Of a DNA stretch of 64,000 bases, positions 8,095-16,777 are shown piece by piece. A program made the translations under genes and the position numbers. Under the pieces are notes generated by a model, which worked only from the letters and a program-made list of their open reading frames with translations, did no database searches and was not told the DNA's origin. Source of the stretch: Chryseobacterium vrystaatense (GTDB taxonomy: Bacteria; Bacteroidota; Bacteroidia; Flavobacteriales; Weeksellaceae); assembly GCF_000737765.1 (NCBI RefSeq), contig NZ_JPRI01000002.1, positions 1 to 64,000 on the forward strand, given 5' to 3'. Within the stretch, counting starts at the first letter, position 1. Each line of letters starts with the position of its first letter.

Positions 8095-8982
8095 TTAAAG
8101 CTTTTTATTTTTTTCGCAAAATTCTCTTATGGTTATTGCTGCTTCAGCCACGTCATGTACCCGAAGAATTTTAGCTCCCTGTTCCAAAACTTTCATATGA
8201 AGTTTCTGCGTTTCCTCATTGATGTCAAGAGGAGATTTACCAAGGGGTTTATAGATAAATGATTTTCTGGAAATCCCTATGAGTAAAGGAAATTTACCAA
8301 ATCCCAAATACTCAGTTTCGCTGATCATTTTCATCTGATCTTCTACTGTTTTTCCGAAACCAAAACCAGGATCAAGAATTATATCTTTTACTCCTTTCTG
8401 AAGAAGTTCGTTGGTCTTTTTTGAAAAATAGCGATTGACTTCAAGGGTAATATCTTCAAATTTCACTTTATCGTGCATCGTCTCATAAGACGGATTCACA
8501 TGCATCAAAATGTAGGGAAGTTTTGTTTCGCCAGCAACATCAAACATTTTACCGTCATACTGTCCACCAGAAATATCGTTGATCATATCAATTCCTTCAT
8601 TGAATCCAAATTTAACGGTTTCAGCATAAAATGTATCCAGTGAGATCAGTGCTTCGGGAAATTCTTTTTTAATCTCCGAAATCATGCTGCCAATTCTTTC
8701 TATTTCTTCTTTGCTGCTCAAAAATTGAGCATTCGGACGTGTGGATTGCGGGCCAATATCGATGATCTCGGCACCGTCTTTCAGGAGTTTTTCTGTATGC
8801 TCCAATGCTGATTTTTCACTGGTAAACTGACCCCCATCGGAAAAAGAATCCGGAGTAAGGTTGAGGATACCCATGATTTTGGGGCTATCAAGTTCCACCA
8901 GTTTTCCGTTGCAATTGATGGAGTGGAAAGGTTTTTGGGTCGAAGCGTCAGAGGATTTGAGAGTTCCGGAGTTTGAAAGCAT
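8095..8982 (-). CDS. folP: Dihydropteroate synthase
   Basis: Condenses p-aminobenzoate with dihydropterin pyrophosphate in folate synthesis; this is the sulfonamide target. A TIM barrel with the two signatures GILNLTPDSFSDGG and DIGPQSTRP, then DPGFGFGKT, GISRKS and a terminal RVHDV. Length is 295 residues; the first 25 or so are poorly conserved, so a later start is possible. It is transcribed from its own TAATTTTG box (9026-9033) and ends just before the ilv promoter; no terminator is obvious between them. Confidence 0.93.
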   Translation of the reverse strand: MLSNSGTLKSSDASTQKPFHSINCNGKLVELDSPKIMGILNLTPDSFSDGGQFTSEKSALEHTEKLLKDGAEIIDIGPQSTRPNAQFLSSKEEIERIGSMISEIKKEFPEALISLDTFYAETVKFGFNEGIDMINDISGGQYDGKMFDVAGETKLPYILMHVNPSYETMHDKVKFEDITLEVNRYFSKKTNELLQKGVKDIILDPGFGFGKTVEDQMKMISETEYLGFGKFPLLIGISRKSFIYKPLGKSPLDINEETQKLHMKVLEQGAKILRVHDVAEAAITIREFCEKNKKL

Positions 8983-9331
8983 GTTTACGATTGATAAATG
9001 ATGATTGATACGTGATACTGTTCTGCAAAATTAAGACTTATTGTGGAATATAAGACTTGATGATTTTTGTTGGTTAGTTGTTCCTGGTTCTCAGTTGCTG
9101 CTTTGTTATTCGTTCGTAAGAGTTTGCAGCAGAAACGAGTATTTAAAATTTCCTGACAAGAAACCCAAAACTGACAACCAGCAACCCACTGTCTCCCCCG
9201 GACCCCCTAAACTCTAAAACCTTAAACATCTCCCACTCTCCTATTCAAAAGCCTCAAACTCTGACAAAAATCAATTTCCGATTCCTGCTACCTAAAACCT
9301 AATTCGTATATTTGGGAGATTAAGAGAATTT
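8983..9331. promoter_or_regulatory. Divergent folP / DUF1599 intergenic region
   Basis: The 349-bp spacer holds divergent -7 boxes: TAATTTTG on the minus strand (9026-9033) for folP and TATATTTG on the plus strand (9307-9314) for the DUF1599 gene. The middle (about 9150-9250) is C-rich on the plus strand with short low-complexity runs (CTCCCCCGGACCCCC). I see no ORF or stable hairpin in it. Confidence 0.5.
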
Positions 9332-9895
9332 ATGTCAGAAACATCAGTACAGTTCGGGAAAGTTATCAGTGAATGCCGTGATCTATTTAGTAAAAAATTA
9401 CAGGATTACGGGGCAGCATGGAGGGTTTTGAGACCCAGTTCCATTACAGATCAGATTTACATCAAAGTAAACAGAATCCGTACGCTGCAGATGACAGATA
9501 AAAAAATGGTGGATGAAAGTGAAGAGGATGAATTCATTGCCATCGTGAACTACTCGATCATTGGATTGATCCAGCTTGAAAAAGGGTTTTCCAATGATTT
9601 TAATGAAAATAAGGAAGAAATTTTAAGTCTTTATGATCGGTATTCCAACGACGCTCAGGCCTTAATGGAGAGAAAGAATCATGATTACGGTGAAGCATGG
9701 AGAGATATGAGAATTTCATCTATCACTGATCTTATTTATCAGAAAGTACTGAGAACAAAACAGATTGAAGATAATCAGGGCAAAACAATTGCTTCTGAAG
9801 GTCTTGATGCGAACTATTTTGATATGCTTAATTATGCTGTTTTCTGTCTGATCAAGTTTTCTGAAAAAGAAAATATTTCTGAACCCAAAAAATAA
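9332..9895 (+). CDS. DUF1599 domain protein
   Basis: A cytoplasmic protein of 187 residues, all helix-rich, with an internal duplication: KKLQDYGAAWRVLRPSSITDQIY in the first half and RKNHDYGEAWRDMRISSITDLIY in the second, each followed by a K(V)xR segment and a conserved NY(A/S) near the half's end. This is the two-repeat DUF1599 (nucleotide modification-associated) family typical of Bacteroidetes. Its role is unknown. In this window it precedes a DoxX-type membrane protein (6-bp gap) and sits in a run of co-directional genes that ends with tpiA. A TATATTTG promoter box is at 9307-9314. Confidence 0.85.
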   Translation: MSETSVQFGKVISECRDLFSKKLQDYGAAWRVLRPSSITDQIYIKVNRIRTLQMTDKKMVDESEEDEFIAIVNYSIIGLIQLEKGFSNDFNENKEEILSLYDRYSNDAQALMERKNHDYGEAWRDMRISSITDLIYQKVLRTKQIEDNQGKTIASEGLDANYFDMLNYAVFCLIKFSEKENISEPKK

Positions 9896-9901
9896 TTTAA
9901 T

Positions 9902-11014
9902 ATGATCAAAGGTTTATTACGTTTTATTATTGCTGTCATCTTCATTCTTTCAGGCTTTGTAAAGGCTGTGGATCTGGTAGGATTTTCTTTCAAGATGGAA
10001 GAATATTTTGCCCCACCGGTTTTCAATATGCCGTTCCTGGAAAAATTTGCGCTTCTGTTCTCGATCATTGTCGTCGTACTGGAGCTTTTCCTAGGATTTA
10101 TGCTTCTTCTTAAACTGAAGCTTAAATTCACTCTTTCAGCATTAATAGCCCTTTGTATCTTCTTTGGGTTTCTTACTTTTTATTCGGCCTATTTCAATGT
10201 GGTCACCGACTGCGGATGTTTTGGAGATGCAATCAAGTTTACACCGTGGCAGAGTTTTATAAAAGACATTGTACTTCTTGTCGGTCTTATTATTGTCTTT
10301 ATCCTTTACAGAAAGGAATTCCGCAAAAAAGATGTGTACAGCAGCGATAACACGAAAGAGTCTTCGGGCAAATTCAGATATGCACTTTTAGGTCTTTTTT
10401 CTGTGATCATGATTTACATTATGGCTCAAGGAATTATGCATGAGCCCTTAATTGATTTCCGTGATTATAAGATAGGAACAAACATTAAAGCTGAAAAGGA
10501 AAAAATCAATAAAAATCCTTCTGAATACAAGACTTTTTACTCGCTTAAAAATCAAAAGACAGGAGAAGTTTTAAAGGTTAATCAGGATGATTATATTAAA
10601 GAAACAAAATACTGGGCAGAAGATTCTCCATGGAAAATTGAAGAAGGAAAAAATGAATCTGTTCTGACGAAAGAAGGGTATAAATCTGAGATCGTAAAGT
10701 TCAAAATTGAAGATCCTACAGGAATGGATCTTACGGATGAAATCATCAATGCACCCAAAGCTGTGCTGGTTTTCTCTTACCACCCGAAGGAAGTTTCCGC
10801 TGATCTTATTCAGAAAGTTGAGGCTAAAGTCAATGCCCAAAAAGGCGCTGTAATCTATGGGATTTCAACGGATCATAATACCTTCAAAACCATTAAAAAT
10901 GCTATGATGGACGGTACTGCGATCAAAACCATTGCAAGAAGCAATCCGTTTGTTGTGATTCTGGAAAAGGGTAAAATTGTAGACAAGCAGCCTGCGAAAG
11001 ACTATGTCGACTAG
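9902..11014 (+). CDS. DoxX/MauE-type membrane protein with thioredoxin-like C-terminal region (BT_3928-like)
   Basis: The first about 140 residues contain four hydrophobic segments and the CGCFG motif (DCGCFGDAI) seen in DoxX/MauE-like proteins linked to quinone redox or disulfide chemistry. A fifth membrane segment (about residues 158-175) follows a charged linker. The rest is soluble and contains APKAVLVFSYHPKE and AVIYGISTDHNTF, suggestive of a thioredoxin-like fold without a CxxC. It matches the layout I remember for the BT_3928 family (370 residues here). It follows the DUF1599 gene by 6 bp, so the two are probably co-transcribed. Exact function is unknown. Confidence 0.75.
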   Translation: MIKGLLRFIIAVIFILSGFVKAVDLVGFSFKMEEYFAPPVFNMPFLEKFALLFSIIVVVLELFLGFMLLLKLKLKFTLSALIALCIFFGFLTFYSAYFNVVTDCGCFGDAIKFTPWQSFIKDIVLLVGLIIVFILYRKEFRKKDVYSSDNTKESSGKFRYALLGLFSVIMIYIMAQGIMHEPLIDFRDYKIGTNIKAEKEKINKNPSEYKTFYSLKNQKTGEVLKVNQDDYIKETKYWAEDSPWKIEEGKNESVLTKEGYKSEIVKFKIEDPTGMDLTDEIINAPKAVLVFSYHPKEVSADLIQKVEAKVNAQKGAVIYGISTDHNTFKTIKNAMMDGTAIKTIARSNPFVVILEKGKIVDKQPAKDYVD

Positions 11015-11155
11015 GGGAATAAGTGAATGGTCAATAAGTGCATTCTGAATCGTAGATTTTGAATTTAAAATTCCCGGTCACAAAACTCTAACTTTGGCCT
11101 TAGACAACTGCCAAAATTTAAATATAAACACTAAACTTAAAACATATACTTACAC

Positions 11156-11506
11156 ATGCAAAAATCAAATAAATCAATCGCCGGTTATCATCTTTTAATG
11201 ATCCTTTCTTCTGTAGACGGGGAATTTGCTCCTGAAGAGGGAATGCTGGTTCAACAGTATATGGCAGATGAATTTCCATTCAGAATGAATCTTGACAATG
11301 AACTGGAAACTCTGGCTCTTTTACAGCCTGAGGAATGGAAAGACCACTTTGAATTCCATGCGAGATGTTTCTATGATGATTCTACTGAAGACGAACGTGT
11401 AAAATTTGTACAATTTGCCAAAACACTGATCAAAGCTGACAATAAAGTAACTGATGAAGAGCATACTTTCTATAAGCTTTTAAAAAATCTTTGGAATTTG
11501 GCATAG
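11156..11506 (+). CDS. TerB-like protein
   Basis: An acidic, all-helical 116-residue protein. Two similar helical halves, each with an acidic turn (SSVDGEFAPEEG near residue 20 and KADNKVTDEEH near residue 100), fit the tellurite-resistance TerB-like fold with its putative metal-binding acidic residues. No signal peptide. It sits alone between the DoxX-type gene and the S9 peptidase gene, on the same strand. No TerC or TerD genes are adjacent, so a role in tellurite resistance should not be assumed. Confidence 0.65.
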   Translation: MQKSNKSIAGYHLLMILSSVDGEFAPEEGMLVQQYMADEFPFRMNLDNELETLALLQPEEWKDHFEFHARCFYDDSTEDERVKFVQFAKTLIKADNKVTDEEHTFYKLLKNLWNLA

Positions 11507-11533
11507 AAAGCACACCAAACAACAAAATACATC

Positions 11534-13660
11534 ATGAAAAAATTTTATCTTGGAATATTAATTATGAGTGCTTCAACGATACAATCTCAAAAGTTTCCTG
11601 CTATTAAGGCGCCTATCGCGGAAAAGCAGGAACACATCCGGGAAATTCACGGAGATAAAGTGAATGATCCGTATTACTGGATGATCGATTATTTCAAAAA
11701 AGGAAAAGATTCCACGAAAGTCGTTGATTATCTGAAAGCTGAAAACACCTATTGGGAAGGCATGATGAAAGATACGGAACCTTTCAGAGGAAAGCTTTTC
11801 GAGGAAATGAAAGCCAGGATTAAAGAAAAAGACGAATCGGTTCCGGTATTAAAAAACGGATATTACTATTACACCAGAACTGAAGCCGGAAAGCAGTATT
11901 TCAAATACTGCAGAAAGAAAGGAAGTCTTACTGCTCCCGAAGAAATTCTTCTGGACGTAGATAAACTTGCCGAAGGTCACCCCTATTACAGTGCTACCGG
12001 TTTCAGCATCAGTCCAGATAATAACAAACTGGTGTATGGCGTTGATGATGTTTCCAGAAGACAGTATACTTTATTTTTAAAGGATCTGAAAACAGGAAAA
12101 ACAACCGATCTCGGCATAAAAAACACCGAAGGTTCTTCAGAATGGGCGAATGACAATAAAACAATTTTTTATACGGAGAACAATCCGGTTACCCTTTTGT
12201 CTGAAAAGATTAAGAAACATACGCTGGGAACTGATCCTGCTAAAGATGTGACGGTTTACGAGGAAAAGGATAAAACCAATTATATTTCGGTATATAAATC
12301 TAAAAATCACAAATTCATCCTGATTTATTCCGGAGCTACCACTTCTTCTGAAACAAGGTATCTGGATGCTGATCAACCAAACGGAACATTCAAAGTTTTC
12401 CAGCCGAGAATGAAAAATGTTTTGTATTCAATTACGCCTTTGGAAGACAAATTCCTGATCAGAACGAACAAGGATGCACTTAACTTCAAAATAGCAGAAA
12501 CTCCTCTGGATAAAACAGGTGTGGAGAACTGGAAAGATTTCATTCCGCACAGAAGTGATGTCTTAATGCAGGCTGTGAGTGCCTTTAAAAATTATCTTGT
12601 TTTCAGTGAAAGACAGAACGGACTTACCCAATTGGTTATTTATGACAGAAGGACAGCTAAGAAAGAAGCGTTGACCTTTGACGAACCTGCTTACACCATT
12701 TCTTCGCTGGAAAATCCTGAATACAATACAGACAATTTCCGTTTTGGGTACACTTCCATGATTACGCCGGTTTCTCAGTTTGAGCAGGATTTAAAGACCG
12801 GGAAAAGAACGCTGCTGAAACAACAGGAGGTTCTTGGCGGTTACAGTAAGGATAATTACACCACCGAAAGACTTTTTGCCACGGCAAAAGACGGGACAAA
12901 AATCCCAATCTCTATTGTTTATAAAAAGGGATACAAGAAAGACGGAAACAGTCCACTGCTTCTTTATGCATACGGATCTTATGGAAGTTCAATGGATGCC
13001 TCTTTCAGCAGTACGAGATTGAGCCTTCTGAACAGAGGTTTTGCTTTTGCTATCGCTCACATCCGTGGCGGTCAGGAAATGGGAAGACAATGGTATGAAG
13101 ACGGAAAAATGATGAAAAAGAAAAATACGTTTACGGATTTCATCGATGCAGGAGAGTATTTGGTTAAAGAAAAATATACTTCACCAAAACATCTTTATGC
13201 TCAGGGCGGAAGTGCCGGAGGTTTATTGATGGGTGCTATAGCGAATATGAGTCCGAATTTATGGAATGGGGTTATTTCACAGGTCCCTTTCGTGGACGTG
13301 GTGAATACCATGCTTGATGAAAGTATTCCATTAACGACCAATGAATATGACGAATGGGGAAATCCGAACAATAAGGAGGCGTATTTTTACATGAAATCTT
13401 ATTCACCCTACGAAAATATTGAAAAGAAAAACTACCCTAACATTCTGGTAACTACAGGACTTCATGATTCTCAGGTTCAGTATTTTGAACCTGCAAAATG
13501 GGTATCCAAACTTAGGGATATGAAAACTGATAAAAACGTATTGCTATTAAAAACGGATATGGATTACGGTCATGGTGGTGCTTCCGGAAGATTTGATTAT
13601 CTGAAGGATATTTCCCTGGTGTATGCTTTTATGTTTAAACTTGAAGGAATTAATAAATAA
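11534..13660 (+). CDS. S9A-family prolyl oligopeptidase / oligopeptidase B
   Basis: Serine peptidase of 708 residues cleaving short peptides. An N-terminal signal peptide (about residues 1-18, ending ASTIQSQ) points to the periplasm. The seven-bladed propeller region (about 80-400) precedes the alpha/beta-hydrolase domain. The predicted triad is Ser560 in AQGGSAGGLLMG, Asp645 in GLHDSQVQYFEP and His680 in YGHGGASGR. The motif GGQEMGRQWYEDGK is characteristic of oligopeptidase B-like enzymes, which prefer basic residues. The gene starts 27 bp after the TerB-like gene; the next small secreted gene begins 4 bp after its stop. Confidence 0.9.
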   Translation: MKKFYLGILIMSASTIQSQKFPAIKAPIAEKQEHIREIHGDKVNDPYYWMIDYFKKGKDSTKVVDYLKAENTYWEGMMKDTEPFRGKLFEEMKARIKEKDESVPVLKNGYYYYTRTEAGKQYFKYCRKKGSLTAPEEILLDVDKLAEGHPYYSATGFSISPDNNKLVYGVDDVSRRQYTLFLKDLKTGKTTDLGIKNTEGSSEWANDNKTIFYTENNPVTLLSEKIKKHTLGTDPAKDVTVYEEKDKTNYISVYKSKNHKFILIYSGATTSSETRYLDADQPNGTFKVFQPRMKNVLYSITPLEDKFLIRTNKDALNFKIAETPLDKTGVENWKDFIPHRSDVLMQAVSAFKNYLVFSERQNGLTQLVIYDRRTAKKEALTFDEPAYTISSLENPEYNTDNFRFGYTSMITPVSQFEQDLKTGKRTLLKQQEVLGGYSKDNYTTERLFATAKDGTKIPISIVYKKGYKKDGNSPLLLYAYGSYGSSMDASFSSTRLSLLNRGFAFAIAHIRGGQEMGRQWYEDGKMMKKKNTFTDFIDAGEYLVKEKYTSPKHLYAQGGSAGGLLMGAIANMSPNLWNGVISQVPFVDVVNTMLDESIPLTTNEYDEWGNPNNKEAYFYMKSYSPYENIEKKNYPNILVTTGLHDSQVQYFEPAKWVSKLRDMKTDKNVLLLKTDMDYGHGGASGRFDYLKDISLVYAFMFKLEGINK

Positions 13661-13664
13661 CTTA

Positions 13665-14069
13665 ATGAAAAAATTATTGGTATTATCTCTGTTTTGTTTG
13701 GCAGCAGAGATATCGGCACAGAAAAAAGAATATGATCAGAAAATGATTGGATGCTATAAAGGTTCTGAAGCCAATCAACAGGTTGATGGTATTTCAAAAT
13801 ATTGGGTATCATGCAGACTGGAAAAAGGGAAAAGTATTCTAATGTTTGTAGCCATTGACAAAGATGGTGATGTAAGACAGGAAACAGAAAACGGTACATG
13901 GTGGACCAAAGATGGCAAATATTATGAGCTTCACAATTATGACAAAGTTACTGACGTTTATAATTATGAAGTTCTAGAAAACGGAGATGTCAAATTTCAG
14001 TCTATTGAGTTGATGGGCAAAAAAGACAATACCTATACCTTTACCGACACCAAAATAGTAGAAGATTAA
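13665..14069 (+). CDS. Small secreted protein of unknown function
   Basis: 134 residues from the start at 13665: MKKLLVLSLFCLAAEISAQ is a clear signal peptide cleaved before KKEYDQ. The mature part is beta-rich and acidic with aromatic residues (GTWWTKDGKYYEL). The open frame extends upstream into the peptidase gene but that would destroy the signal peptide. It lies 4 bp after the S9 peptidase and 14 bp before tpiA, so it is likely in one transcript with both. I do not recognise the family. Confidence 0.7.
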   Translation: MKKLLVLSLFCLAAEISAQKKEYDQKMIGCYKGSEANQQVDGISKYWVSCRLEKGKSILMFVAIDKDGDVRQETENGTWWTKDGKYYELHNYDKVTDVYNYEVLENGDVKFQSIELMGKKDNTYTFTDTKIVED

Positions 14070-14083
14070 AATAAAAAATAATT

Positions 14084-14845
14084 ATGAGAAGAAAAATAGT
14101 TGCAGGAAACTGGAAAATGAACAAAAATGTCATTGACGCACAACAGTTAATGATTCAATTACTGAGCTATAAAAATAATAATGCCACCAACTGTGAAGTA
14201 TGGATTGCGCCACCTTCTTTGTATTTGATGATGGCAAAAGACATCTTTGAAAAGGATGAGATCGGAGTATTCTCTCAGGATATGAGTGAGCATGAAAGCG
14301 GTGCATATACAGGTGAGCTTTCTGCAGATATGCTGGAATCTATCGATGCAACCGGTTCATTGATCGGACACTCTGAAAGAAGACAGTATCATGGTGAAAC
14401 GGATTCTCACTGCAACAGAAAAATCAAATTGGCTCTTGATAAAGGTCTGATCCCTGTTTACTGTAATGGTGAAACGCTTGAACAGAGAAAAGCAGGACAG
14501 CATTTTGAGGTGGTAAAAAACCAGACTGAAGTCGCTCTTTTTACGCTTTCTGCTGAAGAAATTAAAAAAGTGGTGATTGCTTACGAACCGGTTTGGGCTA
14601 TTGGAACAGGTGAAACAGCTTCTCCGGAACAGGCTCAGGAAATTCATGCTCATATCAGAAGTATCATCGCTGCAAAGTATGGTCAGGAGGTTGCTGACGA
14701 GATTTCTATTCTTTACGGAGGTTCTGTAAAACCGGATAATGCTAAAGAAATTTTCTCCCAGCCTGACATCGACGGTGGATTAATCGGAGGAGCAGCTTTA
14801 AAATTAGAGGATTTCTCTAAAATTATTGAGGGATTTAATTCATAG
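14084..14845 (+). CDS. tpiA: Triosephosphate isomerase
   Basis: Glycolytic TIM-barrel enzyme interconverting dihydroxyacetone phosphate and glyceraldehyde-3-phosphate. Catalytic Lys11 in AGNWKMN, the histidine in GHSERRQ (substrate-loop region), the catalytic glutamate in AYEPVWAIGTG with the flexible loop 6, and the phosphate-binding YGGSVKP and GLIGGAAL are all present. Length (253) is normal. It is the last gene of the plus-strand run, followed by a REP-like palindrome and a strong bidirectional terminator. Confidence 0.96.
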   Translation: MRRKIVAGNWKMNKNVIDAQQLMIQLLSYKNNNATNCEVWIAPPSLYLMMAKDIFEKDEIGVFSQDMSEHESGAYTGELSADMLESIDATGSLIGHSERRQYHGETDSHCNRKIKLALDKGLIPVYCNGETLEQRKAGQHFEVVKNQTEVALFTLSAEEIKKVVIAYEPVWAIGTGETASPEQAQEIHAHIRSIIAAKYGQEVADEISILYGGSVKPDNAKEIFSQPDIDGGLIGGAALKLEDFSKIIEGFNS

Positions 14846-14851
14846 GTTTTG

Positions 14852-14915
14852 GCTAAAGCCAATGGAATGGATCATTTTTATTAAATGGGCTAAAGCACAT
14901 TCCTATGGAATCTTT
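14852..14915. repeat. REP-like intergenic palindromic element
   Basis: Two imperfect palindromes around GGCTAAAGCC: TTGGCTAAAGCCAA and ATGGGCTAAAGCACAT, separated by about 30 bp. This paired pattern resembles a short repeat I recall in flavobacterial intergenic regions. Only one copy was seen in this window. It may form hairpins in the tpiA 3' UTR. Confidence 0.4.
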
Positions 14916-14948
14916 TTCATTGCGCTTAAACAGAAATATATACAGTCA

Positions 14949-14979
14949 AAAACGGCGGCATCTTCGATGCCGCCGTTTT
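14949..14979. terminator. Bidirectional intrinsic terminator
   Basis: A perfect 14-bp stem (AAAACGGCGGCATC / GATGCCGCCGTTTT) with a 3-nt loop lies between the convergent tpiA and phytase-like genes. A and T tracts on both sides let it serve both strands. Confidence 0.88.
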
Positions 14980-14995
14980 CTTAAAAAAAATCTAA

Positions 14996-16258
14996 TTATT
15001 GAATATCGACTACATACATTGTTCCTTTGTCTACTTTTCCGGTTTTAGGAAGAATTTTAGCTTTCGGATTTCCGTTTCCGTCGTCTAAGATCCCAAAATC
15101 ATCATCATTGAAAACCGCTATTTTGTTATTGCCCAAGTAAACGATTCCTTCAAATTTATCATGTTCATATCCTAATTTAGCAACCAGATCTACGGCTAAA
15201 ATTTTAGATACCGGTTTGATTCCGGCATTTGTAATTTCATCCCATGTAGACTGCTCTAAAGCTTTATTATTGATCTTCAGTCCGTCCACGGCAGAAATAT
15301 CGGTACCGTTCACATCTGAAGCCCCTGCTATATTGATTCTGTACACTTTTTTTGTTCCACCCAGTGAACCAAAGTTTCCATCTCTCTCAATGACCAGAAA
15401 CTCCGTACTGCTGATAGCCGTAATATCACATACGGAATCTGAAGCTCCCCCATTCTGCTTATACAAATACTGTCTGGTTTGTCCTGTTGCAATATCAAAA
15501 GTGACGATTCTTGTTAATGTTGTATTGGTCGCCAGAGCTTTTGTGGGCACGTACATTGTGGACTGTATCGTACCAACTAATGTTTTTCCATCGGGTGTAA
15601 TGCACAAGCCTTCCATTCCTCTGTTAGCTCTTCTTTTAGCTAAGACTGCAGGAAGTTTTCTTGGTCCGGTATTAACGCCAATCGGGCTTATTCTTTCCAG
15701 CTCTACTCCATCTGCATTATAGTGAACGATATGCGGTCCATATTCATCAGAAACCCAAAAAGTTCCATCCGCTGCAGCTACAATACTTTCACTGTCCAAA
15801 CCATAATTATCCGTTCCCAATACATTTCCGGAGACATCATAAGCTGTTTCTCCTGTACTGCCCATTCCTGCAGGATTTGGAAGTCCCGTGATTGGCTGTC
15901 CTGAAGGATTTTTCAGTTTAATGTATTTAATGATTTCAATATTTCCTTCTGCATTAATTTTAAAATGCATAATAGTAGGAGTAAAATTCGGAGCCGGAAA
16001 TTTCTTACCATTCAGGTAGTCGGTGTTCGGCCCCCTGTCGGTGATCACATAAAACTCTCCTTTTCTGGTCGGATGAGCCGCCGCACCGGAACCGAATCCA
16101 CCATTAATCACGTCAACACCATTCACGGTTGCCAATTTGGAGAAAGGAAATTCCTGAGGCAGCTTTGTATAATTGATATCCTGATTATTCATTTTGTCAT
16201 CATCTTTACACGATGCGAGCGCTGTGAATACCATAGCCGATAGCAGCAGTTTTTTCAT
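14996..16258 (-). CDS. Surface lipoprotein, esterase-like activity of phytase family
   Basis: 420 residues. The signal peptide ends in the lipobox ALASC at residue 17, and the next residues KDDD resemble the K-(D/E)2 surface-export signal of Bacteroidetes lipoproteins. The body is a beta-propeller-like phytase-family esterase domain: GGFGSGAAAHP, YVITDRGPN, TFWVSDEYGPHI, RRANRGMEGLCITPDGK, LVIERDGNFG and KFEGIVYLGNNKIAVFNDDDFG. Such proteins are predicted phosphoesterases; substrate unknown. It is monocistronic, with the strong terminator at 14949-14979 beyond its stop. Confidence 0.82.
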   Translation of the reverse strand: MKKLLLSAMVFTALASCKDDDKMNNQDINYTKLPQEFPFSKLATVNGVDVINGGFGSGAAAHPTRKGEFYVITDRGPNTDYLNGKKFPAPNFTPTIMHFKINAEGNIEIIKYIKLKNPSGQPITGLPNPAGMGSTGETAYDVSGNVLGTDNYGLDSESIVAAADGTFWVSDEYGPHIVHYNADGVELERISPIGVNTGPRKLPAVLAKRRANRGMEGLCITPDGKTLVGTIQSTMYVPTKALATNTTLTRIVTFDIATGQTRQYLYKQNGGASDSVCDITAISSTEFLVIERDGNFGSLGGTKKVYRINIAGASDVNGTDISAVDGLKINNKALEQSTWDEITNAGIKPVSKILAVDLVAKLGYEHDKFEGIVYLGNNKIAVFNDDDFGILDDGNGNPKAKILPKTGKVDKGTMYVVDIQ

Positions 16259-16503
16259 AGTAAATTTTATGCCGCGAAAGTATACATTGATTGTAAACTG
16301 ATGTTGAATTTAATAATAATTGTATTTTAACAATAAGATCTTTAAATGAATTAATTTTAAACACTAAAATTATCCTGATATCATCAATTATTCTTTTAAT
16401 TCTTTATTAAATTAAAAAATCAATCACTTAAAACTGATTCTACAGTTAAACAAACAGAAAAAAAGAACAATAATTCACAAAACGTCTTCAAAAATTTATA
16501 TGA
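16259..16503. other. AT-rich divergent spacer upstream of the riboswitch
   Basis: This 245-bp stretch separates the phytase-like gene (minus) from the riboswitch promoter (plus). It is very A+T rich with no ORF or hairpin that I can support. It probably contains the minus-strand promoter, but no clean TAnnTTTG box was found. Confidence 0.4.
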
Positions 16504-16511
16504 TATATTTG
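16504..16511 (+). promoter_or_regulatory. -7 box for the cobalamin-riboswitch transcript
   Basis: TATATTTG matches TAnnTTTG exactly and is immediately followed by the riboswitch. No clear -33 TTG is found at the expected spacing. Transcription should start about 16516. Confidence 0.6.
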
Positions 16512-16514
16512 CAC

Positions 16515-16745
16515 CCGTTAAGGCTGAACATCTGTTCATTAAGAGGGAATCAAGTGAGAAGAGATTCAATGCTTGGGCTGTACCCGCAACTGTAAGCTGT
16601 TTTAAACTTAAGATACATGATGCCACTGGAACCATTTCCGGGAAGGCGTATTTTGAGAAGCGAGCCAGGAGACCTGCCTTATCTGCATTCACTTCAGGAA
16701 GAGAAGGATTTGAAAAGATTCTAAATGTGCTCTCCTGCGGGAAAG
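16515..16745 (+). ncRNA. Cobalamin (B12) riboswitch
   Basis: Conserved core in order: GGGCTGTACCCGCAACTGTAA (16575-16595), TGCCACTGG (16621-16629), GGGAAGGCG (16640-16648) and the B12 box AGCCAGGAGACCTGCC (16663-16678). These match the cobalamin riboswitch aptamer. The following 65 nt contain AGGAAGAG and CTCTCCT, which can pair with a one-base bulge, but there is no U-tract; regulation is therefore more likely at translation of the gene starting at 16778. Bound cobalamin would be expected to reduce expression. Confidence 0.93.
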
Positions 16746-16777
16746 TTTCGGGAATAAAACTTTAATTTAATTATATT

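Noticed and set aside
16420..16692. 90-codon minus-strand ORF over the cobalamin riboswitch
   Set aside because: It is antisense to conserved RNA structure and its promoter; the peptide has no signal or family features.
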